This document shows, piece by piece, positions 34,388-42,148 of a stretch of 64,000 nucleotides of DNA (positions are counted from its first letter, which is position 1; each line of letters opens with the position of its first letter). The stretch spans positions 1,054,001 through 1,118,000 of the forward strand of contig OZ239144.1 of the NCBI GenBank assembly GCA_965194505.1, written 5' to 3'. Made by a program: the position numbers and the translations under genes. The notes under the pieces were generated by a model that searched no databases, was not told the origin of the DNA, and saw nothing but the letters and a program-made list of their open reading frames with translations. The stretch comes from Hahnella aquatica (lineage in GTDB: Bacteria; Pseudomonadota; Gammaproteobacteria; Burkholderiales; Burkholderiaceae_A).

Positions 34388-34899
34388 TAGACCTCCAACC
34401 GATCCTTGGGGCTCTTGAAGGATGCTGGCCGAGCACGCTTCTTGGGCTCAGGCTGGTAATGCTGGGCGAGAAAGTCGGTCAGCCAGTGGGCGGTGTCGAG
34501 GTCGATGGGGTGGCTCTCGACCAACTCTTGTGCATCCATGAGGCGGCCGGCCTCGTTGTAACTGAGGGTGATTCGACGAATCTCCGGAATGGGATCCACC
34601 ATCTCGCGGTCCAGCCTCCAGTGCACAAACCAGGCCGGCTGCGCCAGCGAGCAGTTCAAGTAGTAGCCCTCGCCTTCATCCGGAAACAACTCCACCGGCA
34701 TGATGCGACTCACATGGGCACCATCCGCAGACAGCGCGTTGGGGAAGGCGGCCTCTGCATCTGCCACCCACTCTGGGCACCAGACGGCCTCGGTCAGTTC
34801 CCAGCGAAAAGGCTCCCAACGACTGGTCTGCAACACCTTTGAGACGGTTGCTCTGGCCCAGCGCATGGGCCGGGCCGACGACGAAGACGTGCTCATCAT
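34387..34899 (-). CDS. DUF3305 protein of the formate dehydrogenase operon
   Basis: This protein of about 170 residues has the DUF3305 pattern: SRWEPFRWELTEAVWCPEW near the N-terminus, EGYYLNCSLAQPAWFVHWRL, and a C-terminal section with SHPIDLDTAHWLTDFLAQHY and a basic tail. No catalytic motif or membrane segment is visible. It belongs with DUF3306 and the polyferredoxin as a conserved trio next to fdh genes; function unknown. Two adjacent ATG codons (34899 and 34896) both overlap the apbC stop, and either may be used. Confidence 0.85.
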   Translation of the reverse strand: MMSTSSSSARPMRWARATVSKVLQTSRWEPFRWELTEAVWCPEWVADAEAAFPNALSADGAHVSRIMPVELFPDEGEGYYLNCSLAQPAWFVHWRLDREMVDPIPEIRRITLSYNEAGRLMDAQELVESHPIDLDTAHWLTDFLAQHYQPEPKKRARPASFKSPKDRLEV

Positions 34900-35984
34900 G
34901 TGTTCTGCACCACGATGGTGGGGAACTTGCTGCTCATGTCTTTGCCGATCCTCGAGACGGACACGGCCACCTTGCGGGCGATCTCTTTGTAGAGGCCCGC
35001 AATGGCGCCGTCCGGGTCGGCCACGAGGGTGGGACGACCAGCATCCGATTGTTCGCGAATCGAGAGGTTCAGGGGCAGGCTGCCCAGCAGCGGAACGCTG
35101 TAGTCCTCGGCCATGAGACCGCCACCACCCGAGCCAAAAATATGCTCTGCATGCCCGCACTGGGGGCAGACATAGAGGCTCATGTTTTCCACGATGCCAA
35201 TGACGGGCACCGACACCTTCTCAAACATCTTGAGGCCCTTGCGCGCGTCCATCAGGGCCACCTCTTGCGGTGTGGTGACGATCACCGCACCCGTGATGGG
35301 CACATTCTGGGCGAGGGTGAGGTGGATGTCACCCGTGCCAGGCGGCATGTCGATGAGAAGGTAATCCAAATCTTTCCATGTGGTCTGGCGCAGGAGTTGG
35401 TCGAGCGCCTGCGTGACCATGGGTCCACGCCAGACCATGGCCTGGTCCTTGTCGATGAGAAACCCAATGGAATTGCACTGTAGGCCATGGCCCATCATGG
35501 GCTCGATGGTCTGGCCATCAACCGATTCCGGCCGCCCCACGATGCCGAGCATGGTGGGGATGCTGGGGCCGTAGATGTCTGCATCGAGCACACCCACCGT
35601 GGCCCCCTCGGCGGCCAGGGCCAAGGCCAGGTTCACCGTGGTCGTGGACTTCCCCACACCACCCTTGCCCGAGGCGACGGCGATCATGTTCTTGACCGAC
35701 GGAATTCTCTTGAGACCGCGCTGAACGGCATGCGCCTGGATCTCCTGGCGGATGGAGACACTGGCATTGCCCACACCGGGCACAGACCGCACTGCCGCGA
35801 TGGCAGACTTTCGGATGGCATCGAGCCGGCTCTTGGCGGGAAAGGTCACCACCAGCTCAAGGTCGACATCCTCGCCGTCCACCTTCAGGGATTTCACCAG
35901 GCCAGCAGACACCAAGTCTTGGCCCATTTCTGACACCAAAACACCTTGCAAAGCAGCGCGTACTGCGTCCGTCGTCAGGCCCAC
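34896..35984 (-). CDS. apbC: Iron-sulfur cluster carrier ApbC (Mrp)
   Basis: ApbC is a cytoplasmic P-loop ATPase of the Mrp/NBP35 family that binds and transfers [4Fe-4S] clusters. The 362-residue protein has an N-terminal MIP18-like domain (residues 1-90), the deviant Walker A SGKGGVGKSTTT, IDMPPGTGDIHLTL, and the cluster-binding pair in YVCPQCGH. The start is GTG with AAGGGGG upstream. It lies 100 bases downstream of the ModE-like regulator on the same strand and overlaps DUF3305, so it is plausibly dedicated to the Fe-S-rich formate dehydrogenase proteins, besides general duties. Confidence 0.94.
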   Translation of the reverse strand: MGLTTDAVRAALQGVLVSEMGQDLVSAGLVKSLKVDGEDVDLELVVTFPAKSRLDAIRKSAIAAVRSVPGVGNASVSIRQEIQAHAVQRGLKRIPSVKNMIAVASGKGGVGKSTTTVNLALALAAEGATVGVLDADIYGPSIPTMLGIVGRPESVDGQTIEPMMGHGLQCNSIGFLIDKDQAMVWRGPMVTQALDQLLRQTTWKDLDYLLIDMPPGTGDIHLTLAQNVPITGAVIVTTPQEVALMDARKGLKMFEKVSVPVIGIVENMSLYVCPQCGHAEHIFGSGGGGLMAEDYSVPLLGSLPLNLSIREQSDAGRPTLVADPDGAIAGLYKEIARKVAVSVSRIGKDMSSKFPTIVVQNT

Positions 35985-36084
35985 AACACCCCCTTTTTTG
36001 TTTTGGACAGCCCAGCCCCAAGTTTAAAGCCCGGGGATGGCCAAACGCCGCCGCGCCGACCCGGGTAAACCATGGTCCTCCGGA

Positions 36085-37191
36085 TTACCCCCTGAGCAAA
36101 CCTGGGAAATCCTCGATGGCCCGCGCCTCGGGCACGCGATAGCCCAGACACCCCCCCAATGTCTGAGTCCATCCCGCCCGGCCAAGCCCAGACAGCAGGG
36201 CCTGCAAGGCCGGTTGTTGCTCGTTGGCTGTCTTGTAGGCAAGCGAGTAGACCTCCTCGAACAAGGGCACAAAGCCCAGACCCCGTGACTCGGCCACGGC
36301 CTCAAGCCCGAGGCCGGCATCGCCATCCCCTGCTCGAATGGCCTGCGCCACCGCCGCATGAGAGGGCTCCTCCTGACGCCATCCACGAATCTGCGATGGA
36401 CTTGCACCGACCTCCTCAAGCCATGCATCCATGAAGGCCCGCGTTCCTGCACCAGGGGCCCGATTCACGAACCGGACACTGCCGTCGAGCAGGTCGTGCA
36501 GCGAGCGCAGTCGAAGGGGGTTGCCTCGCTCCACCAGAAGGCCTTGGGTCCGGATGGCAAATGGAACCACCCTCGCCTGTAGACCATCCGCAGCCTCGGC
36601 CATGGACTGCCGCAGCCGATCCAAGACCCCGGCGAGGTCTGGCCTTGGAAGCGGGAGGTGAAAGCCGGCCACCAAGGCACGCCCCTCTTGCAACGCCGCA
36701 ATGGCGTCGAGGCTTCCAGAAAACCGAATGTCCAAATGCAGGCCATCGGCTGCCAGGACCTCTCGGCAGACCGCCAAGGCTTCGTCGTGACTGGCCACGA
36801 CGCCGAGCAGTTGTGCCTTGTCATCGAAGGCCACTGCAAAGGCCCGCTCGAGGTCTGAACGCAACTGATGAATCTGCGGCGAGAGCCGCGACTGGGCCTG
36901 ACGCTCCGCCCAGAGCAGCTTGTGTCCAAAGGCGGTGAGCTGAGCCCGTTGGCCCTTCTCCCAGACAATGAGCAGGCGATCGAAGGACTCCTCCCAGCGC
37001 TTGAGTTCACCCCAGACATGCCGGTAGGACAAACCCAGGGTTCGCGCAGCCGCGGAGATCGACCCCCGACGCTCCACCGCATCGAGCATTTCCATCAAGG
37101 GATGAATGACCAGGTCGCCGCTTGGCGCTGTGGGCGAAAGGCTGTAGGAGAGCGCCACGCGATGGACGCTCCGGGAATTGTCCTTATGCAC
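36085..37191 (-). CDS. ModE-like molybdate/tungstate-responsive regulator with a periplasmic-binding-protein-like domain
   Basis: The 368-residue protein has an N-terminal winged helix like ModE and LysR regulators (MEMLDAVERRGSISAAARTL, then WGELKRWEESF; residues about 33-75). A C-terminal domain related to periplasmic binding proteins follows (VERGNPLRLRSLHDLLD, NRAPGAGTRAFMD, and GDGDAGLGLEAVAE). Proteins of this build are associated with molybdenum- or tungsten-related gene clusters. It is divergent from tupBC across 50 bases and heads the formate dehydrogenase operon. The start is uncertain: GTG at 37191 has no ribosome site, while GTG at 37158 has GGAG ten bases upstream. Confidence 0.85.
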   Translation of the reverse strand: MHKDNSRSVHRVALSYSLSPTAPSGDLVIHPLMEMLDAVERRGSISAAARTLGLSYRHVWGELKRWEESFDRLLIVWEKGQRAQLTAFGHKLLWAERQAQSRLSPQIHQLRSDLERAFAVAFDDKAQLLGVVASHDEALAVCREVLAADGLHLDIRFSGSLDAIAALQEGRALVAGFHLPLPRPDLAGVLDRLRQSMAEAADGLQARVVPFAIRTQGLLVERGNPLRLRSLHDLLDGSVRFVNRAPGAGTRAFMDAWLEEVGASPSQIRGWRQEEPSHAAVAQAIRAGDGDAGLGLEAVAESRGLGFVPLFEEVYSLAYKTANEQQPALQALLSGLGRAGWTQTLGGCLGYRVPEARAIEDFPGLLRG

Positions 37192-37241
37192 GATTGTTTA
37201 TATCGCCAAATGCTGCAGAGCCCTCTAGGATACGCGGACCC
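37192..37241. promoter_or_regulatory. Divergent control region between the ModE-like gene and tupB
   Basis: These 50 bases must hold the tupBC promoter and probably that of the regulator. On the minus strand it contains GCGATATAAACAATCG, which partly resembles a ModE half-site (CGNTATAT-like), and on the plus strand TAGGAT resembles a -10 box. No full ModE palindrome is present. The resemblance is weak. Confidence 0.35.
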
Positions 37242-37937
37242 ATGAACAGCCTTGTCGAAAGCATCTGGGTCGCAGCCGGTTTGATCGGCTCGGCCGACGC
37301 CACCCTGTTGAGCATTGTTGGCCGATCCCTTCAGGTGAGTCTATTGGCCACCCTCTTGGCCTGCGCGGCGGGAGCCGCCTTCGGGGCCTGGCTGGGCAGC
37401 CACCGGTTTCGAGGCCGTGGTGCAGTGCTGCTCTTGCTCAACACCTACGTGGCCATCCCCGCCGTGGTGGTGGGGCTCATTGCCTACCTTCTGCTCTCGC
37501 GATCGGGGCCGCTGGGCTTTCTAGGCTGGCTCTACACCGTGCCCGCGATGGTCTTTGCACAGACCATTCTTGTCTTCCCCTTGGCCGCCACCATGACTCG
37601 CCAGACCATTGAGGATGGTGACCATCGCCTGGGCGAGAGCCTGCGATCGATGGGGGCCAACGCCTTCTGGCGGCCTGCACTGCTGCTCGTGCACGAGCGG
37701 CATGCGCTGGTCACGATGGTCATCACCTGCTTTGGTCGGGCCATCGCCGAAGTGGGAACCGTGATGATGGTGGGCGGCAACATCGATGGATTCACCCGCG
37801 TGATGACCACGGCCATTGCCTTGGAGACCAGCAAGGGAGATCTCCCCCTGGCCATAGGCCTGGGCATTGTGCTGCTTGCTACGGTACTCGTTTTGAACAT
37901 GATGCTGGCCTGGGTGCGCCGGCCCCGCGCCACATGA
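37242..37937 (+). CDS. tupB: Tungstate ABC transporter permease
   Basis: This 231-residue inner-membrane protein has about five or six transmembrane helices and the binding-protein-dependent permease signature region with the EAA-like loop GESLRSMGANAFWRPALLL. The AEVGTVMMVGGNIDGFTRVMTTAIALE stretch (positions of the EVGT and GGNI motifs) is typical of TupB/WtpB-type tungstate permeases. The ATG at 37242 gives the expected N-terminal helix. tupC overlaps by four bases. No tupA binding-protein gene lies in the window, so the substrate is inferred from family likeness and context with molybdenum cofactor genes. Confidence 0.88.
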   Translation: MNSLVESIWVAAGLIGSADATLLSIVGRSLQVSLLATLLACAAGAAFGAWLGSHRFRGRGAVLLLLNTYVAIPAVVVGLIAYLLLSRSGPLGFLGWLYTVPAMVFAQTILVFPLAATMTRQTIEDGDHRLGESLRSMGANAFWRPALLLVHERHALVTMVITCFGRAIAEVGTVMMVGGNIDGFTRVMTTAIALETSKGDLPLAIGLGIVLLATVLVLNMMLAWVRRPRAT

Positions 37938-38572
37938 CCATTCAAATTCGCAACCTCTGTGTGACCCGCGAGGGCCAAGAGATTCTCTCCATCTCCACGC
38001 TCGACCTCGAGCCCGGCCGGGCTCATGCGCTGGTGGGTGCGAATGGCAGTGGCAAGACCACGCTGCTGCGTGCCATCCACGGGCTGCTGCCCGAGTCTGG
38101 GTCCAGTGTGACCCAGCCCGCAGCGGGCCGCACTCGAATGGTCTTCCAGCAGCCTGACGCCCTTCGGCTCTCTGCGCGTCGGAACCTTCAATTGGCGGCA
38201 TGGTTTGCCGGCCAAGGCTGGCAACAGGCACACGACACCGCTCAAAATTGGTTAGAGCGGGTGGGGCTCTCGGCACAGGCGGACCAGCTCGCCACCACCT
38301 TGTCGGGCGGCCAACGGCAGCGACTGGCCATGGCCCGCGCCCTGATGGTGTCGCCCCAGGTGCTGCTGCTCGACGAGCCCACGGCAAGCCTCGATGCGGC
38401 ATCCTGCGAATTGGTGGAGACACTCATGCGCGAGTTCCTCGCAGAAGTGGCCTCCAGCCCGCGCTACCTGATCTTCACCAGCCATCAGTCGAACCAGGTG
38501 GGACGTCTGGCCGATCGCATCATTGAATTGGAGCGCGGACACGTGGTGTCCGACCAGCAGCAGCCTCGCTAG
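37934..38572 (+). CDS. tupC: Tungstate ABC transporter ATP-binding protein
   Basis: This 212-residue ABC ATPase has Walker A GANGSGKTTLLRAIHG, the signature LSGGQRQRLAMARALM, Walker B LLLDEPTASLD and the switch His in FTSHQSNQ. It lacks the extra C-terminal molybdate-binding domain seen in ModC. It starts within the tupB stop codon. Its TAG stop shares two bases with the stop of convergent moeA, giving a four-base end-to-end overlap. Confidence 0.9.
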   Translation: MTIQIRNLCVTREGQEILSISTLDLEPGRAHALVGANGSGKTTLLRAIHGLLPESGSSVTQPAAGRTRMVFQQPDALRLSARRNLQLAAWFAGQGWQQAHDTAQNWLERVGLSAQADQLATTLSGGQRQRLAMARALMVSPQVLLLDEPTASLDAASCELVETLMREFLAEVASSPRYLIFTSHQSNQVGRLADRIIELERGHVVSDQQQPR

Positions 38573-39879
38573 ACCAGCCCATCGAAGGGAAGCACCTTCA
38601 CCAGATCGCCCACCTTCGTGAGGCTGGTGTCGTGGTCGAGCACCACCAAACAGTTTGCATCGCTCATGGAGCGAAGGATGCCGGAGCCCTGCCCGCCCGT
38701 GGTGCGAACGCGCACGCGCCCCGCATCATCCAAAGAGAGCAAGCCGCGTCGGTACTCGGTGCGGCCCGCCTTCTTGGGAATCTCTTCGGCGGCCTCGGCC
38801 AGCACCGGAAGACTGCCCTCCCCCCGGGTGGCCATGAGTGCCAGCAGGCCATGGCGAACGAAAATGTAGAAGGTGACCATCACGGCCACCGGGTTGCCCG
38901 GCAGGCCAAAAAGAATGGCGGAGTCGCCCTCGCCCACCCGTTCACCCGACCAGATGCGACCAAAGGCCATGGGCCTGCCCGGGCGCATGGCAATGCGCCA
39001 GAACGTCACATCGCCGAGCTTGGCCATCATGGCCTTGATGAAGTCGGCCTCACCCACGGAGACCCCGCCCGAGGTCACGATCGCATCGGCGGCCGACGCC
39101 GCCTGCTTGAATGCGCGCTCCAGGGCGGTGGGCTCATCCGGGATGACTCCCATGTCAATGAGTTCCACACCCATGCGGGCCAGCATGCCGTGGAGGGTGT
39201 AGCGATTGCTGTCGTAGACGCAGCCGGCATCCAGGGGCTCGCCCACCGAGCGCAGTTCATCGCCGGTGGAGAAAAATGCCACCCGCACGCGTTGGGCGAC
39301 CGAGAGTTCTGCAAAGCCCAAGGAGGCGGCCAGGCCGAGGTCTGCAGGACGGATGATGCGGCCAGCGGCAAGGGCGGGGCGGCCGGCCGTCAGGTCCTCG
39401 CCACGCAGGCGACGGTTGTCACCCGGCCGCACGGCCCGCGCAAGAAAGCGAATGGCCTCGCCCTCGCGCTCGGTGAATTCCTGCGGAATAACAGTGTCGC
39501 AGCCATCGGGCATGACGGCACCGGTCATGATTCGAATGCAGTGGCCGGCCGCACAGCGGCCCTCGAAGAGTCGGCCCGCAAAGGCCTCCCCGGCCACCTG
39601 CAGCGAGATGGTGTCGCCGTCGGCCAGGGTCTGGCTGTGAAAGGCGTAGCCATCCATGGCGGCGTTGTCGTGGCTCGGCACATCGATGGGTGAGATGAGG
39701 TCTTCGGCCAGCACTCGGCCCAAGGCAGCTCGCACCGAGACGCGCTCCACCGCGCGGCCAGACAGCTGCGCACGACACAGGCCGTCGATCACCTCGAGGG
39801 CTTTCTCGACCCGCAGGGCGTCCGGATCGTATCCCGTGACACAGGAGACGATCTGATCGAGATTCACCAAGGCCGACAT
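38569..39879 (-). CDS. moeA: Molybdopterin molybdenumtransferase
   Basis: MoeA inserts molybdate (or tungstate) into adenylated molybdopterin, releasing AMP and active cofactor. The 436-residue protein has the conserved SHDNAAMDGYAF segment in domain I, GEDLTAGRPALAAG, the MoaB-like domain motif TSGGVSVGEADF, and RPGRPMAFGRI. Length is normal. It is the first of three convergently oriented minus-strand genes together with mobA and the ABC-F gene upstream. It supplies cofactor for formate dehydrogenase here and for SoxC further along. Confidence 0.95.
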   Translation of the reverse strand: MSALVNLDQIVSCVTGYDPDALRVEKALEVIDGLCRAQLSGRAVERVSVRAALGRVLAEDLISPIDVPSHDNAAMDGYAFHSQTLADGDTISLQVAGEAFAGRLFEGRCAAGHCIRIMTGAVMPDGCDTVIPQEFTEREGEAIRFLARAVRPGDNRRLRGEDLTAGRPALAAGRIIRPADLGLAASLGFAELSVAQRVRVAFFSTGDELRSVGEPLDAGCVYDSNRYTLHGMLARMGVELIDMGVIPDEPTALERAFKQAASAADAIVTSGGVSVGEADFIKAMMAKLGDVTFWRIAMRPGRPMAFGRIWSGERVGEGDSAILFGLPGNPVAVMVTFYIFVRHGLLALMATRGEGSLPVLAEAAEEIPKKAGRTEYRRGLLSLDDAGRVRVRTTGGQGSGILRSMSDANCLVVLDHDTSLTKVGDLVKVLPFDGLV

Positions 39880-39893
39880 GTGGGGCTCCTCGC

Positions 39894-40520
39894 CTAGGGG
39901 GTTCCAGGTGCCCCAGGCGCCCCGGGTGCCTCAAGGGCCCTGAGTTCATCCACCGTGTTGGCATTGAAGAAGGCCGCCGAATCTGGAAAGACCACCTCGG
40001 CCGCCCCGAGGTCGCTCGTCCAGCGATCGATCTTGCGGCCACCCTGCTGCAGGTAGACCAGGAGGCTGTCGTGCACCTCGGCCCGCATCAGCAGAAAGAC
40101 CGGATGCGGCTGCCGAGTGCCATCGGCCTCGATGGTGACGGGGTAGGCCAGCGGCATTCCCGACGACACAAGTCCTTCATGAAGCGTTGCCACGAGGTCG
40201 GTTGGGAAATTTGGCACATCACACGGAATCGCCTGAAGGAATTCCGTTTCCGTGTAGGGCAGGCCCGAGAGCATGCCGGCGAGCGGCCCCTGGTAGCCAT
40301 CGATCGGGTCGGGCAGCACCGTGACACCGAAGCCCTCGTAGACCCCAATGTTCCGATTCGCATTGATGAGCACCTCGGAGACTTGAGGGATGAGCCGCAT
40401 CATGGCGCGAAAGGCCAAGGGCTGACCCTGGAAACGCTCCAGACCCTTGTCGACCCCGCCCATGCGACTGCCGCGGCCGCCCGCAAGGATGATGCCGGTG
40501 ACCTGTTCCGTATGACTCAT
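39894..40520 (-). CDS. mobA: Molybdenum cofactor guanylyltransferase
   Basis: MobA joins GTP to molybdenum-molybdopterin to give the guanine dinucleotide cofactor used by DMSO-reductase-family enzymes such as FdhA. The 208-residue protein has the nucleotide-binding ILAGGRGSRMGGVDKGLERF (residues about 11-30), the DPIDGYQGPLAGMLSGL segment and the metal site AIPCDVPNFP. The C-terminus ends in a short Ala-Pro-Gly triplet repeat from a local sequence repeat near 39900-39930. Its ATG overlaps the stop of the ABC-F gene. Confidence 0.93.
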   Translation of the reverse strand: MSHTEQVTGIILAGGRGSRMGGVDKGLERFQGQPLAFRAMMRLIPQVSEVLINANRNIGVYEGFGVTVLPDPIDGYQGPLAGMLSGLPYTETEFLQAIPCDVPNFPTDLVATLHEGLVSSGMPLAYPVTIEADGTRQPHPVFLLMRAEVHDSLLVYLQQGGRKIDRWTSDLGAAEVVFPDSAAFFNANTVDELRALEAPGAPGAPGTP

Positions 40521-42133
40521 GCCTCGATGCCCTGGCTGGTAAGGTACTCATCGTAACTGCCCTTGAAGTCGTGCACGGTTCCATCGCCTCGCATGGCCCA
40601 GATGCGCGAGGCCACCGCATTCACAAACTCGCGGTCGTGGGAGACCACAAAGAGGGTGCCCTGGTACTTCTCAAGGGCCATCTGGAGCGACTCAATGGAC
40701 TCCATGTCGAGGTGGTTGGTGGGCTCGTCCATGATGAGCACATTGCTGCGCTCGAGCATGAGGCGCCCGAAGGACATGCGGTGCTTCTCACCACCCGAGA
40801 GCACCTGCACAGGCTTGTGGACTTCATCACCTGAGAACAGCAGCCGGCCCAAAATAGAGCGAATGGCCTGGTCGTCGTCCCCCTCCTGGGCGAAACGCTG
40901 CAGCCACTCCGTAAGGCTGGTCTGGAGCTCAAACTCCGGGTAGACGTCCTGCGCCATGTAGCCAATCTGGGCGTTTTCTGCCCACTTCACCAGGCCATCG
41001 TCGATGTCGTATCCACCGAGGGCCCGTCCCACCATGGCCTTGACCAGGGTGGACTTGCCCGCACCGTTGGGACCAATGATGGCGATCTTCTCCCCGGCCT
41101 CGACCATGAGCGAGACCTTCTTGAGCACGGCCTGGCCATCGAAGGACTTCACCACACTCTGCAGATGAACCGCCTGGCGATACAGCTGCTTGGTCTGCTC
41201 GAACCGAATGAAGGGGTTCTGCCGTGAGGAGGGCCGGACCTCCACCGCGTCGGACTGAATCTTGTCGATGAGCTTGCGACGAGAGGTCGCCTGCTTGGCC
41301 TTGGACTTGTTGGCGGCAAAACGGCGCACGAACTCCTGCAGCTCAGACACCCGCTCCTTGCCCTTGGCATTGGCCGCCATGAGACGCGCACGGGATTCCG
41401 TGGCGGCCAGCATGTAGTCGTCGTAGTTGCCGGGATAGATGCGAACCTCGCCGTAATCGACATCGGCCATGTGCGTGCAGACCGCATTGAGGAAGTGCCG
41501 GTCGTGGGAGATGATGATCATGGTCGACTGACGCTCGTTGAGCAGGTCTTCGAGCCAGCGAATGGTGTCGATGTCGAGGTTGTTGGTGGGCTCATCGAGC
41601 AGGAGAATGTCGGGGTTGCTAAAGAGCGCCTGGGCCAGCAGCACACGCAGCTTCCAGCCGGGGGCGATCTCACGCATGGGCCCCTGGTGCTGCTCGGAGG
41701 CAATGCCCGCACCCAGCAGCAATTCCCCGGCCCGGGCCTCGGCCGTATAGCCGTCGTACTCCGCAAACTTGGCCTCGAGGTCGGCCGCACGCATGTAGTC
41801 GTCGTCGGTCGCGTCGGGGTTGGCATAGATGGCGTCGCGCTCGGTCATGGCCGACCACATCTCCTGGTGGCCCATCATGACCACATCGAGCACACGAACA
41901 TCTTCAAACGCGAACTGGTCTTGCTGCAATTTTCCGAGCCGAATCTGGCCTTCATGAATCACCGAGCCCGCGGTCGGCTCCAGGTCCGCTCCGAGAATTT
42001 TCATGAGGGTGGACTTCCCGCAGCCATTGGCACCGATCAGGCCATAGACATTGCCGCCGGTGAATTTCACGGAGACATTTTCAAACAGGGGCTTGGCCCC
42101 AAATTGCATGGTGATGTTTGCAGTCGACAACAT
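40517..42133 (-). CDS. ybiT: ABC-F family ATPase, YbiT-like
   Basis: ABC-F proteins have two ATPase domains and no membrane part; they act on the ribosome. The 538-residue protein has Walker A GANGCGKSTLMKILG and GPNGAGKSTLVKAM, a first signature that reads APGWKLRVLLAQALF instead of LSGG, characteristic of the YbiT group, a normal LSGGEKHRMSFGRL in the second domain, and a charged linker (about residues 240-330) that would reach the ribosomal E/P site. It is upstream of mobA with a four-base overlap, with no evident functional tie. Confidence 0.93.
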   Translation of the reverse strand: MLSTANITMQFGAKPLFENVSVKFTGGNVYGLIGANGCGKSTLMKILGADLEPTAGSVIHEGQIRLGKLQQDQFAFEDVRVLDVVMMGHQEMWSAMTERDAIYANPDATDDDYMRAADLEAKFAEYDGYTAEARAGELLLGAGIASEQHQGPMREIAPGWKLRVLLAQALFSNPDILLLDEPTNNLDIDTIRWLEDLLNERQSTMIIISHDRHFLNAVCTHMADVDYGEVRIYPGNYDDYMLAATESRARLMAANAKGKERVSELQEFVRRFAANKSKAKQATSRRKLIDKIQSDAVEVRPSSRQNPFIRFEQTKQLYRQAVHLQSVVKSFDGQAVLKKVSLMVEAGEKIAIIGPNGAGKSTLVKAMVGRALGGYDIDDGLVKWAENAQIGYMAQDVYPEFELQTSLTEWLQRFAQEGDDDQAIRSILGRLLFSGDEVHKPVQVLSGGEKHRMSFGRLMLERSNVLIMDEPTNHLDMESIESLQMALEKYQGTLFVVSHDREFVNAVASRIWAMRGDGTVHDFKGSYDEYLTSQGIEA

Positions 42134-42148
42134 GATGAGACCTATCTT

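Noticed and set aside
39894..39935. Ala-Pro-Gly repeat at the mobA C-terminus as a functional domain
   Set aside because: It is only three short triplets at the end of the protein, likely local slippage with no structural role.
24473..42133. Formate dehydrogenase block as a recently transferred island
   Set aside because: No integrase, transposase, direct repeats or tRNA border seen, and base composition looks like the neighbours by eye.
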